From Epiperipatus broadwayi (Eukaryota; Onychophora; Udeonychophora; Euonychophora; Peripatidae): DNA of 64,000 nt. The stretch lies in assembly GCA_028023455.1 (NCBI GenBank), contig JAQFVV010012394.1:25247053-25311052 (forward strand), in the 5' to 3' direction. Under the pieces are notes generated by a model. That model ran no database searches. It was not told the origin of the DNA and saw nothing but the letters and a program-made list of their open reading frames with translations. Made by a program: the position numbers and the translations under genes. This document shows positions 13,001-28,000 of the stretch, one piece after another; the first letter of the stretch is position 1, and each line of letters opens with the position of its first letter.

Positions 13001-16000
13001 GAATAACCTTCACCAAAATTATATCAATATGAATGGATATTTAAAATATTCAACTTTAATTATTCTCATATGAAATTCCAGTCTTTGGAATTGAAAAGCT
13101 TCACAAAAGATTTTTATTGAATATGGCAAGTTTTTGAAACTGCAAAATTAGATTATCTACTACCCAAAATTTTTTGACAGAAAATTAGAATTATAACATT
13201 ATAAACTTTGCAAATGACAAACTTAACAATTCTAATAGATGTAGGGAAATTTGTGTGTGAACCCAAGACAAATAACATATAGAAAAGAAATCAAAAACTA
13301 AATATTTTTAATAATAATAGTAATTAAATTTATTAAAGGTTAGATAACAAAATAAATATTATGTACAAGTTTCTTTTATTTACATCCAATACTTGTAATT
13401 CTTTGCTACAAGTGCTGTTACAATTACTTTTTTTTTATACATCAGTTGACACATAAGCACCTCCAGACCTTTACTACTAATTATCCGATGGTTTAAATAC
13501 AAGACCAATAAGTGGGTTGGACATCAACATTCCCACAAAATTAGCTTATCAATAAAATTAACTTATCTCAAATTAGCTCATATATCTTTTGAACAGATTA
13601 AATTTTAAAATAAGCAATACCAAAAAAAGTTAGCTTTGGCTAAGCTAAGCTAACATATAATTCAAACACTTATGTTTGTCAAGTAAAATTTCTTTTTATT
13701 ATAGCCTTGAAAGGCAATTAACTGAATTTATAAAAATTAAACTAGTACAATACCAATGAGTATGGAATATAGGCAATTATATAAGCCTTGCATTATACAC
13801 TAACTAAATTTGAATTAACAGGCTGGTAAAACATTAATAATTGAAGAATGGAATAAAAATGACAGTTGGGAGCTCTACAAATGTGTTAAAGATTTTCAGA
13901 GGTCCCTATTGTCATTTTTTTCAGGCGCATAGTCTTAAGATTATAGCCTTAATAAATATTACTTTAAGTAACAACTATGCACTTTATAAATATAATAATT
14001 ACAAAAACAAAGTTAGTAATTTTATGATTAGCTTTCATAACAATTCATGCTTGCAATGACACCAGGCAAAATTTTATCAAGTCTAAAATGTCATATGGCA
14101 TGGTTGAGCTTCAAATCCCAGGAAATTTGGATTGTCACTTCCTCTCTACTGTTACTTATACATTCATTACTAAAAATTTGTGACCCAATTTTTCTGATAA
14201 GAAAAACAAATACTAACAACTTTATCAAAGTGACAAACAATTATAATTTCTATGTGGAACATATTAAAACTACATAACTAACATGTATACTTTTAAAACA
14301 CTTCGCAAAACCTTCACAGACGATAACTATTATCAGATGCTTGATACAACATTGGTGATATCTCTTTAGCAGACAAAAACCTCAAAAGAAACTTCTTTAG
14401 AAATATTGTAATAAGAATGTCAAGCACTAATTCCGTTATTAAAGATAGGGAACTATTCTATTTCAATATGTCTTCTCTATCTACCTAGTTGGTTTAAATT
14501 TTCATGGATACATAGTTTATAACCGCAACATCAATTTGACTGACAAATATAAATACAACTTTACTAAAAAAATATATAAAATGTAGTCATATTAAATTAT
14601 GAGGTTTCTGGCTATGCTGTATTAATCCAATGAACTAGATACAATTCAAAACAGATCTAATAAACTTTGTGCTATTTGTGTTTATATATAACATAATAAT
14701 TATAAATTCTTAAGTTAGATTTATATAGATTTCAAACTTCTTTTATTAATAAGGTTGTACTCATATACAAGCTTGTTACCTTAGCCATCCGCATTTTTAG
14801 CTGTTGAAGCACACAATACTCACCAAACTAGTCATATGTCATTTGCTAATGATTTACTGTTTCTTTATTTCACTTTCTAACAAAGCTAATTACCTGTTTA
14901 CTAACAAATTAAATAGTATTTATAATCCACGTAGTTCATTTGTGAATATGTGGTTTATAACAGTAACATTAATTTAATTCAGAAACATAAAATACAAATT
15001 TATATAAATGTAAAAAATAAACATGAAATGCAGTCACTGATCAATGACATGATAAAATGAAAAAAATTCCTAGACTTCATCTGATAGCAGAAAGAATCGC
15101 AACTCATGAGATTCTTCGGTGTGCTTATATATATACTATAAAAGATGTTGATCAGATCAAAGAAAAGCAAAAATATAATAATTACTCTTTCTCACTGTTT
15201 TCCTAATGATAATTAATTAGATGAATTGCATTGCGTGATTTAGTGCAATGATAGAATATTTAGACTCTGGAGGGTAAGGTCTTTGCATTCCAGTGCTGGC
15301 ATTTTCAAAACTGAAACTTATAAATTCTCGAGTAAAAAATTCTTAGATTTTTTTTTTTCTTTATTAAATGAATTCAAAAGCACAATATCAGAATAAAAAT
15401 GAATTCTATAATTAATATCATATTTTACCAATATCATATGTAATTATCATCAATCTGCCTAAAGTGAGATTCCAACTTAAATCTCTTTCTCCAGAATTTT
15501 AATGAAACACACTCGTAAGAATATTTAACAACTTCTTTCTCATTTAGCCATCTACAATCCTTTCCAAAATATCCTTAATCTTTCCTTTAAGTACATACCC
15601 AAACCAATTCCTCTTCTAATTTCTTTTTATTTCGATTAAACAATCTTTTCAATATATATATATATTTAATCTTAACCTTCCAACTTATCTTCTCCACTAT
15701 CTTCCAAATACCCATAATCTGTAAATAGCTTTCAATTTTTTTTCCTTTTTTTTATAATCATCCAAATTATTGCTTCATATAAAACTATACTGCCAACAAA
15801 ATATTTATTAAGATTTTTAGATATTCTATTAAGGAATTACAGAATGACTATCATCAGCCAACAAGCTTTCAATGAGCTTTTGTATTCACGAGTTTAATAA
15901 CCAGCTATCCATAGCATACATAAAATCAAAAGAATTCTATGAAATTTAGATAGATAACTCTGCGATATCTGATTCATGTACACATATATAACATAAAGAT

Positions 16001-19000
16001 TAGTTATATCCAAAAAGGTACATAAAATAACTATATTTTATAGAAAAGGTAATTATTATCTTACAAAAATTCTTGACAATAAATAACAATCTTGCCAATT
16101 AGTAGATAAATATGATTAGATGATCAACACTTTTCCCCTCAATTATTTACATTTATTATGTGCTGTTTCCTGCATATTTTTCATAATGATGAAACAATAC
16201 TTTTTTTAAAATTTCATACCCCATTTTAAATTGCATATATTATTGCAATACTTTTTTATCTTCTATTTTCCAAATGAGAATTTTTCTATTTCATCAACTT
16301 TCCTCTTTACCTGCTATATTGGCCAGCTCATCTTTAATTTTTACATCAACATTACCATAGTTTGGCTTCAAAGTTTATTCTTTTCATTTTTTTTACCTTC
16401 TCTGTGATTTTTGAAATACTTCTTTCCATATTCCTTGATATTGCATGCGCTCTTTCCTTCAGGTATGAATTCAAACTAAAGCAATTTTACTTTTATTATT
16501 TCTTCCATTCTATTTGATCTAGCCGATATCAGCTAGGCAAAATATATCTAATTATTCACTTCTTCAATTATTTTCTTTATCATCATGTTCCAATTTTGAT
16601 CAAAATTACTTTAGTTTAAACAAAATTTAAATAGCTATTTATTAGGTTATTTGTTGCAATTCATAAGGCATTCCTGCAGAACTAACATCATTTAAAAATA
16701 TAAAAAAAAAATTAAATAATCATCATTTATTTGAAATCTAATTTTTATCAAAAAATATTTTTAAAATTTCTAAAATTGTTAAAAAAAAAAACGTGGAAGA
16801 AATTGTACCATCATTTCTCTTTATTATCAATTTTCTCAAACTTTAATGATATATCATATTACAAATTAGCATTAATATACAATTTTTAAATTGGGTTTTA
16901 TAGCATTGATGTCATTCCATACCCAATGAAATCTAAATTGAAATGAAGTTTATATTCGATGCAATTTCAATTCTTTGTTTATTATTTATGAATAATTCAA
17001 AATCCAAAAATTTACTTCTTAATCCTTCCAATTCTCTTAACTCAGCATTTGTGTATTCAGCTATGAAGCTGACTACCAACAATTACCACAAAATTATAAA
17101 TTCTCAAAACATTATTAATAACAATTAAATATATTTATATATACATAAATTAAGATTTACCTGAGTAGCAATCATATTTACTTTATTTACACATAACACA
17201 AATAGCCCTTGATTTAACGTTCTAACTGCACTGTCCATATTAAACAGAGTAACAAATCCTGCCACTATATTAGTGGTACATTAAGTGAGTCACTAAAGGT
17301 TATACTCATGGTTATTTTACACAAAACATAATCCTATTTGAGCATTCTCAGGCATATGTAAATAATAAGAGACTGGTACAGTCTATTAACATTTTCCCTA
17401 GCCTTATTTTTAACCTTCAGAGGCATGGGCTCTGAGACACATCCATCACTGCAGAAAAGTCCAGGCACTTGCCACTCAGCTTTTCTCAGGTCATTCTCAT
17501 ATCCACAACACAGCAACAACAGCTTACAATGACTGCAGAAAAGTTGACGATGACCCTTTCTCTTTTTAGTGCGCACTATTTATATTCCTTTTTTCCTTGC
17601 TTATCTCATTCATAAATTCCTAACATTCCAAGGTAACTGTACTTCCATTTGGCTAATGCATCATTAAAACGATGATTAGAATCCAGCCTTTACTTATGTC
17701 CGTTCACATTCTTTAGTAATTAGCTTCAAATATTTATCCTTTGTTTGCTTCACTATTAGCTTAGTGTTTAATTTTAAACCATAAACTTTTCTCTATATTT
17801 TAAAATCCATTAGGTATATCCGACTTGTAATTAACAATTTGGTTTCTCTTTCAGCAATCTTTTGTAGAATGCTTTTAAATATACAATCTCTATCTGTTTA
17901 AGTTTAATTTACCTGCAAACCATCTTTCTTCATTGCTATTAAACTTAAACTAAAATTATCTAAAATAAAGTTCCTTTATTTTTTACTGAATCTATTTTCC
18001 ATTTCTTTTTAAACTTATTAGCAATCTTTTTTTATTGCTTTTAAAACTTAAATATTTATTTACATTTCATTATTATTTTTCTCTGGAGTAAACTTAGCTT
18101 TAGAGCTTATAACTATAGAATTACTAAAGCCTATACATATTTTCTGCAAAATATAGCAGAGCATACTCAACTTTCTTTTAACAAAATTTCCATAAAATAT
18201 TTGTACAGCATTTATAATATGCTACTAGTTATATAATTTCTTAAACCAACTCTTTCACCTTTTTGTATAACATTAAGTTCAATATATCTAACTGGATTGA
18301 AATGATCATTTTTCACATGTAAATAACAATGACAAAATCTTCATTAATTTATCTGCTACATTATTTTTTCATGATAATTTATTATTTTTTGTCTTTGTAA
18401 TTGTTTATTTTACTTCAATTGGCAAATATAACAGAAATTTCACTATCATTTTCTGGTTAAATTCTTTTATTCTAATTTCATTTATAAAAGCATCATTCTT
18501 ATACAATGAGTGAAAAACTTCTTGTAAAGTGATTCTGTTCTATTGATTTCGTGTAAAGTCAAAATAAAATAGTTCACCATTCAATTAGCTTTTTTTAAAC
18601 TTTTGCCATCTACAATCATTTTTTTAATTTTGGATAATGTTTAAGAATTCATCAATTTGATATATTAAATTTTTGAAATCAAATCTTATTTACCAATTTA
18701 GTTTCTTTATGCACTTTTATCATAGCTTTAGAAATTTTTTTAGTTCTTTTAAGATTTTTTCCCCATGTCATCTTCATATTATCAGAAGTCTCAATCATTC
18801 AAATTCAGATACATTCTTATATTGATAAAATGCAAGTCTATTTTTGAATTCCATTCAAAATGCTGACTATGCTTTTTAACAGATCATAGCTTCAACTTTA
18901 TATCATCCTTGCCATGTTGAATACTGCTAAATCTTTGCAATTTTTGATAGACTTTTTTCTACATATAGATTACCATCAATCCGAAACCTCTGGTTCCAGA

Positions 19001-22000
19001 GTTTTTTGGATTTGTAAAATTTTCCGGATTTCAATAATAAACTTATCTTCCCCTCATTATACATAAATACTTTTTGTATACTATATAAATTCATTTTATT
19101 AAAAATAGAATAATACTTTAAAATACAATATATATTTAAATTTATATCAGCACAAAATTTTTATATAGTAGTAATTAAAACAATAAATCAAAATAATATT
19201 TTGGAATTTGTTGAGATAATAAAAGTTTAAAATTGATAGTGTTTGAGTGAATGGTAATCTACATGCATTAAAAAAAAAGATAATATGTATGTACAGGATG
19301 GGCCTATGGTTAGTGTACTTACTGATCAGGGCAGGCCCTAGGACTATTGCAATATTGAACAAGAACATATCAAGCACCTACCCTAATCAATACTGTATAC
19401 TTGTTATTGACCCAGCTTGCATATATATACACATATAGACAAAATGAAAATTAAAACTTACAGTAGCATTTAACATATCATGGGCTTCTTTTTCTGATAG
19501 ATTGCCGATAAGAGTTTGGAGTGAAAGGTGAGCTTTCTCAAGTTTCTAAAATAAAATTGAATATAAAATTTTAAATCATGTGTACATTTACTTATAAATT
19601 ATTTACATATGTATTTAAAAAAAAACAAGATTTGAGCATGATCCTAAATTAGCAACAATTAATGATATTTACTCCTGCCATGGAAAAGATAATAAGCAAA
19701 TAAATTAATTTTTTTAAATTAATACAATTTTCACAAAATCTCAATTCTCACTTTTATGATTCTAATTTGGATCAGCCTGAGATTGGAAATGTTAATACAG
19801 AATAATGAATTATGAGATATTTACAACACACCAAAAGACCTTAGGTGTGGTTAAATGCTCTTTCAAAATTGCTACAATACATATATATACAGAAAAAGAA
19901 TCAGAATTAAAACCAATTCTTTTTTTATGTTGCACTTCAAGTATACAATAGTCAAATATGTTTAAAAATACATATATACAAGCAACAAAGATTACAAATT
20001 ATAAAATTATCATAGAAAAGCCTTTTTCGGCAAATTATGTTTTTTGCCCTTTTCAATATGTCTCCACGATTTAAAGCACATACAGTGACATCTATATCAA
20101 TGTTTATCTGTCTTCTCTCATGTATTGATATAGATGTCGTTGTATGTGCTTTAAATCGTGGAGACATATTGAAAAGGGCAAAAAACATAATTTGCCGAAA
20201 AAGGCTTTTCTATGATAATTTTATAATTTGTAATCTTTGTTGCTTGTATATATGTATTTTTAAACATATTTCACTATTGAATACATATATATCAAAAACA
20301 ATACAAATATATATTTGGAGAAAATCTTGAAAATGTTAAATAAAATCTTAATGCACTTTCAGTGTTAAGAGGCATTATTTTAGTAATAGCATTGTATTTT
20401 TTAATGAGTGCTGAAGTCTAATTAGATTAAAATTTATCATTAATAAATCGTTCCATATAAATCTATATTATTAAATTACAATAAAATAATATCATATATA
20501 ACAACTATATAAATATATATATTAATAATTGTATATAAAAAGCCTTTTTCAGCACGTGATTTTATGACCTTTTTAAATGTTAAATATCTATTTAATGTTA
20601 ACCTATTATTACAAATAATAATAACAGTAAGTTAATATTAAAATACGTTTAACATTTAAGAAGGCATAAAACCATGTGCTGGCTTTTTATGAATAATCAT
20701 TAATATATACTGTAAAGTGTTACATCCTTCCAGTACCATTAAAAATACCCTTTGCCTAATTCGAATCCAAGACCCATTATAACAACATTCTCTACCAACC
20801 TCAACATTAAAGAGAATGAAAATCAATTAAAATTCATTAAAATAAAAAATAAAAACTAGTCACAAACACTGTAGATGAGAAACAATTAATTGTTTGTTCC
20901 AATTAAACAACTAATTTATTTTTACGATAAATACGTTATCTTAATTAAACCATAAAATATGGACATGAACACTAACCTTTGTTAAAAACACCTCTTCAAT
21001 TGTGATGGAACTTATATATATTATAATACAAGGGAAATATGATCGGATAGATTTAGACACAAGCAAGAAATGAAAAATTATTTAAAGGAAAGAAATAACA
21101 AATAATTTTTTTTATTGTGTTATTAATATATTATATACATATATATAATAAACACAACTAATGATGTAAATAATTAATCCAAGTCATAACCATGAACCTG
21201 CTAGTTGAAATCATCAAAAATCATATATCGAACATCCTCGTTTTGATAATTAAAAAATATAAAAACCAACAATCTTCTCAAAAATCAGACAAAAAAATCT
21301 CATCAGCAGAACAACATGCATAAAGTTTAAGCAAAGAAATCAAACTTGCAGTTTGAATAGAGAATTCAGCTGCCATTAAAGTGAAATATTAAAGAAAATA
21401 ACTTTTTGGATATTAAATAAAGCTAAATAAAAAGGCATATAGATTCAAATCTAGCCAACTGAGGGATTCTAAAGTGAAATCTCCAAAATTAACTTTAAAT
21501 TATTTAACATTTCCAAAGTATTCCCAACTTTAAGTCAGGGATTGAATTAATTTTAATTCGAGATATTTAATTGTAAAGATAGTGCTTTTAATTCACTCAA
21601 GATATTCTACTAAATATGTAAAAATAGCAATACATACAACCATGCATTCTAATTGCAAAGTGACATCGGGGAAAGAAAACCATCATCTATGGAGCTGTAA
21701 TTGCCAAAACTGAAGTGAATTTATCTAGCACTTATTCACTTATGCTGTGAAACATCAATTTTATTATTGAGAAATGAATCAACAAACTTTACATCTCAAA
21801 GCAGGCCTTCTTAAGAGAGAAATTATAAATGAGGTAACAGATGTTCTAGAACATTCTAACCTTATCACCTATAACCTGAAATGGATTAAGGACAATTATA
21901 ATCTTTTACAAGAACATTTTCCTTATGAACTCTCAAGTTACCTTTAGGTTGATATTATAATTTTTATTTATTTATTTATTTTATGTAAATTGCTTCTTTT

Positions 22001-25000
22001 CATTAATATGAAATGAAGGGGGGGGGCATAAATTATTAATACATAATAGATGGGACCACACATTTAGTTATTTAATAGTTATAAGCCTTATTGTAAATTA
22101 AAATAAAATATACGTCCAGATGAGAACTTGCTTGTGTATAGGTCCAATCATCACCAAGGAAGAGTTAAGATTTTACCTTAATATATATTAATTGCCAACA
22201 CTTGTACAGTGAAACCATTGTTTATGTTTTTTTATTTGTTATTATTAATTATTTAGTTGTTTTTGGTATGTAACTGACTAATTGTTTCTAGTATAAATGA
22301 TCTTTCCTGTCTTTTTAATAATCTAACACCATAGAAAAGGAATCCCATATCACTAACATATGATTGGCATGAATTAACTGATCAAATTAGTGGAGATAAT
22401 AACACTTGTACAGTGAAACCATTGTTTATGTTTTTTTATTTGTTATTATTAATTATTTAGTTGTTTTTGGTATGTAACTGACTAATTGTTTCTAGTATAA
22501 ATGGTCTTTCCTGTCTTTTTAATAATCTAACACCATAGAAAAGGAATCCCATATCACTAACATATGATTGGCATGAATTAACTGATCAAATTAGTGGAGA
22601 TAATAACAGATTATGATTATGATAAAATAAATTAGCAAGTAAGAGAAATTTAAATAATCATAAGTTAAAAAATAATTTTCCTTTGTTTTAATATTAACAT
22701 CATATGGTTATTCTTTGAAGGGAACAAGGGATGGACCAACAATTAAAAATAATACTAATCAAAGAATATCCATTGATGATAAATTAAATCATTTATATTT
22801 GCTATAAGTTCATTATCAAATCTACCTTAACTATAAATAAATATGTGAAATATGTATAATTTTAAATTAAAGATTATTGTTTGTATTTTTCTATACTCAG
22901 TTCTCAATTTGACATATATTCTCACACACATACATATACCCACACATTGTGATATTGATATACCCTGAACTAGACAACTATGCATATTCTTCCTGAGTTC
23001 GAAATTGGGAATAACGGAAACTAAAGATGGTAAGGATGAGATGAGATATAGTTTGATACATGTTTAAGTATTAATACCTCATCTCCCAGGAATGAGATTG
23101 AAGTGGGAGCGAGTATATACATTTAGAAACCCTAAATAGACTCACCCAGTGTTGACCTAGCTAATATACTACCATATAAAATCAAAACCCATTCCGTTAC
23201 AATATATTTACATAAGCTCTGTTATACAATAGTCAAATATGTTTAAAAATACATATATACAAGCAACAAAGATTACAAATTATAAAATTATCATAGAAAA
23301 GCCTTTTTTGGCAAATTATGTTTTTTGCCCTTTTCAATATGTCTCCACGATTTAAAGCACATATAGCGACATCTATATCAATACATGAGAGAAGACAGAT
23401 AAACAAATGGATATCTGACACGATCTATTATGTGATTTTTTTTTCTTTCTCAATCCTACTACAAAATTACTCTGTTATAAATATTGAATTGATATATATC
23501 CACATATATTAATTAATTAACTATCCATTCTTTATCCATTAACCACTTATTATTCAACTTAATGAATGTTTTGTATATATTCATACAGTTGTTTTTATTG
23601 TACATGATATAATTTGTTTCATATATTTTACGTCTATTAACATTTTTAATATAATCAAGAATACTTATATTATCAATACAATTTATTTTATGTACATACT
23701 CCAAATAATGAACATATAATGCAGATCTATCATCTTTTCTAGCAATAGCATCATTGTGTTCTTTAGCTCTTTCTCCCAATTGCTTTGACATCTGGCCATA
23801 TTACAAAAATTACATCTAATTTTATAAACCATTCCTCTCTTATATTTTATATCATCTTTCATCCTACAATTAGTTATCAATTTATCTAAATTTTTGCTAT
23901 TAGCCCATCCCACATTAATGTTTTTATCTATATAATTTTTACTTTTTTTATTTAATATATTATATACACTAGGCAAATATGAAATTTTTATCCACTTCTT
24001 TTGTTAATTAGTCCTACATTTATTATTATTCATGCTATTTACCCCAATTGTGAAAATATATTGTCAATACTATGTGCTGCATATCCACATTCCATATATG
24101 TTTGTTTAAATTTATCCTTCTGTAACATAGCAATATTTCTATCTATATTAAAGCTATCGTTCTTATATTTAAAATTCTTTATTACACTCATCTTTTGTAT
24201 CCATGGTTGTTTTGAATCAATTGATATAGCATTTTATTAAGGATTATAAATTAAGGAAATTTATATCAATTGATTCAAAACAACCATGGATACAAAAGAT
24301 GAGTGTAATAAAGAATTTTAAATATAAGAACTGCTATGTTACAGAAGGATAAATTTAAACAAACATATATGGAATGTGGATATGCAGCGCATAGTATTGA
24401 CAATATATTTTCACAATATGGGATAAATAGCATGAGTAATAATAAATGTAGGACTAATAAACAAAAGAAGTGGATAAAAATTTCATATTTGTCTAGTGTA
24501 TATAATAAATTAAATAAAAAAAGTAAAAATTATATAGATAAAAACATTAATGTGGGATGGGCTAATAGCAAAAATTTAGATAAATTGATAACTAATTGTA
24601 GGATGAAAGATGATATAAAATATAAGAGAAATGGTTTATAAAATTAGATGTAATTTTTGTAATATGGTTTACTATGGCCAGATGTCAAAGCAATTGGGAG
24701 AAAGAGCTAAAGAACACAATGATGCTTTTGCTAGAAAAAATGATAGATCTGCATTATATGTTCATTATTTGGAGTATGGACATAAAATAAATTGTATTGA
24801 TAATATAAGTGTTCTTGATTATATTAAAAATGTTAATAGACGTAAAATATATGAAACAAATTATATCATGTACAATAAAAACAACTGTATGAATATATAC
24901 AAAACATCCATTAAGTTGAATAATAAGTGGTTAATGGGTAGTTAATTAATTAATATATGTGGATATATATCAATTCAATATATATAACAGAGTAATTTTG

Positions 25001-28000
25001 TAGTAGGATTGAGAAAGAAAAAAAAAATTACATAATAGATCGTGTCAGATATCCATTTGTTTATCTGTCTTCTCTCATGTATTGATATAGATGTCGCTAT
25101 ATGTGCTTTAAATCGTGGAGACATATTGAAAAGGGCAAAAAACATAATTTGCCGAAAAAGGCTTTTCTATAATTTTATAATTTGTAATCTTTGTTGCTTG
25201 TATATATGTATTTTTAAACATATTTGACTATTGTATACTTGAAGTGCAACATAAAAAAAGAATTTGTTTTAATTCTGATTCTTTTTCTGTATAGTAAAGC
25301 TCTGTTATATATGATATTTTTGATATTTATTATAATTTATATGCAAAAAAACAGCATAATAAAGTTAATTTATTTCCATTTTTGATGATAATGTTAAATA
25401 AATAGCTAAATGCTTAGTTTTTGAGAAATCATATGATATTTGAGTAAGTGAATATGACTAATTGAACTTTGATTCAGAAACTATTAGCTCTTGGTTCAGT
25501 TACTCAACCATCACACAGGGCAAGCAATATTGAAATCCCTGGAAGCATCCTGGATACTTGATAGTACATTAAATGTTGATTAACAAAATAAAACTAAGTA
25601 AATATTCTTTTTTGTTTAACCATTTTATTATAATTATTTTTAAAAGACTAATTGATTACAATTGAACTAATAGTTTTAATGTGTGAATATTAGTATACAT
25701 TTTAGCAGCTTATATAAAGAATAGCTGTACTATTAGTGAAATAAACAGTTTTTGAAAATAATATTCTGAATAATAAAAAAAATTATTTTATTCAATATCA
25801 TATCACTAGAATATATAGAATACTAATTTTTAACAAGAAAAAATGAAATACATTTATAAAAGCTAAAGTATCAAGCTCATTTTTTTTCTCATCAAATCTT
25901 GCATTGATAATTAATAATGCCATTAAATAAGAATTTTTTTTTTCCAACTTTTTAGCATGCAAAAGATCATCATTATCGAATTTACGGCATTTCTGATGAG
26001 TTATACTTTTTGTTTCAAAAGTATAACAATTAAACACAAATATTGACTTAAAAATAAGTTTGAGTGTTGGCAGACTGGAATTGATATGAGAACTTTACTG
26101 ACACTCTACTGTTGCATTAAACCACACAGGATATTAACATACTTTAATTGAAATTGAAGCAAGTAGGAGTGTATGTTGTTAACAATGATCAAATTATTAT
26201 TCTGATACGTTTGGGTTGCCAACATCTTATTTATATACATATGTCTGAAAAGAAATATCTTAGTACATTATCTTTTCTCTGTATATAATATCTTTTACAT
26301 TCCAAGTCAAAAGTGATATAGTGACTAATTACAAATGGAACACCAAAGAATACTAAAAATTAATGATAAGAAATTTAATTGATGAAGACAGTAATACTGA
26401 CATAGATACTGGCTATTTTTAGAATCATAATTATGAAGATATATAATAAATAAAAGAATCAAAATTAAGATTTGTACAGCTTTACTACAACTATATGCTT
26501 ATATTCCAAATATAACTATTGAAAATTTAAGCTATATATTAAACACTCTAATCATTTTTAATGTGGCATACTAATGACTGAAATGATAATTATAATGTAT
26601 ACATATGGGTAAAAATAATTTTAATTAGTATTTTACAAATAAATGTTATAACTAAATAAAATAATACAAATTTAACAATAAGTTAACTAATTCAGTAGAA
26701 TTTAACTTTTTTCTTACAAATATTTCATTGTTCAAAACAACTTAAAAAATATATATAAAAACCAGATATATCCGGCCTAAATAGGCCATGTTTTTTTTAA
26801 ATTGGTTTGCTTTAACTTTTTTTTTTTTTAAATTAAACATCCAGTCTGAAAGGCTGTCATTATCTGTTATATTTGATATAAGAATTTGACAGCATTATGG
26901 ACAACTATAAAAATTAGTTTATTAATGGCGGAATTACTTTCTTTGCATATTGTGAATAATTTTTTTTAATTGTTTGTCAATTTGGCACGTGAAAGCCTTG
27001 CAGACAAAAGTACATTCACCATCCAAATAAGAGAGAAATTAGAGATTTTATATATAAAGATAATGCATCTGTAGGATATTAAGTTATCTAGAAATGCTAG
27101 TTCTTTCCTTCTAAATATATCAAATGTTTTATACAGTATCCTTATTGATGTCTGTAGCAAAGATAAAGTAATAGCTATGAATGTTGATTTATTTGATGTA
27201 AAAAATTAAATTTTGCCTAAATTTAGATTACTTTAATTTCACAAGCATTGGTATTGGTATTTTTCCTTTTTAAACTTATAGATAAATCCATGTCAATTTT
27301 TTCTTAACAATTTAAAGACAATTTTAGCATAGATCTGTTACAACTATGGTGAACATATATGTATTTAATCAGTCACTGATTTCCAATAGAAATCACATGG
27401 CTTCAACTTTTTGAGATGGCATATTATATATTAAATAGTCAATAGCTGACAACTTCAGATAGGCACTTAGCAATCAATTCAAAAAAAAATTTTCTCGTCA
27501 TATATTCCTCAAACCCTGAATAGCTGAGAACTTCAGATAGGTACTTAGCAATCAATTCAAAAAGAAGTTTTCTCGTCATATATTTCTCAAGAGCCCTGGC
27601 CAACAAATATTCTTTGATTAAAGTCCATTCTTTCATGATTATATGATGAATTACTTGATAAATAACTTGCTTAATCTTGCTATATTACTACATAATTAAC
27701 TACTCAATTTTTAACTTAATTTTCAAGACTTTCTGTTTCCCTTATCTTTCTACAGACATTTCATTATTTTCAATTACTCTGATTCAAAAAAATAGTATTT
27801 TTACAAATTTCTAAAAAAAAAAACAACTAACAAGCAGTCAGACTTTTCTTAATGACTTAATTATTTTGTCTTTCAATAAACAAAATACAAGGACAAATAA
27901 TCTCTTACCTATAGAGATAATTATTTTGCACTCAAATTTAAAATAACAACATGTTTTTATCATATATATGATTTTGATTAAATTAAATAAGACAAAACTC

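Larger units (their letters stand above)
23214..25309. mobile_element. Palindromic Penelope-like element insertion with 13-bp TSD
   Basis: An insertion of about 2,070 bp (23227-25296) is flanked by the exact 13-bp repeat AAGCTCTGTTATA (23214-23226 and 25297-25309). It is one long inverted repeat: 23227-24235 returns as its complement in about 24245-25245, and a leader of about 50 bp extends the right side only. Each arm holds the linker and GIY-YIG endonuclease part of a Penelope-like element plus its terminal sequence; no reverse transcriptase is present. It is non-autonomous and probably arose by template switching or twin priming. Confidence 0.85.

Noticed and set aside
17161-17258. Exon-like minus-strand segment with CAG acceptor and GTAA donor, open as GFVTLFNMDSAVR...
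   Set aside because: It is 98 bp, which would break the INTS3 frame between exons 2 and 3. Other animal INTS3 proteins join those two blocks directly with nothing between.
23227-25296. Search for a hammerhead in the PLE terminal sequences
   Set aside because: No CUGANGA plus GAAA combination could be found on either strand, although PLEs elsewhere often carry one.
25996-26033. CTGATGA followed by a long hairpin (GTTATACTTTT and complement)
   Set aside because: The required GAAA does not follow the hairpin, and no stem I or cleavage triplet is found, so it is not a hammerhead.
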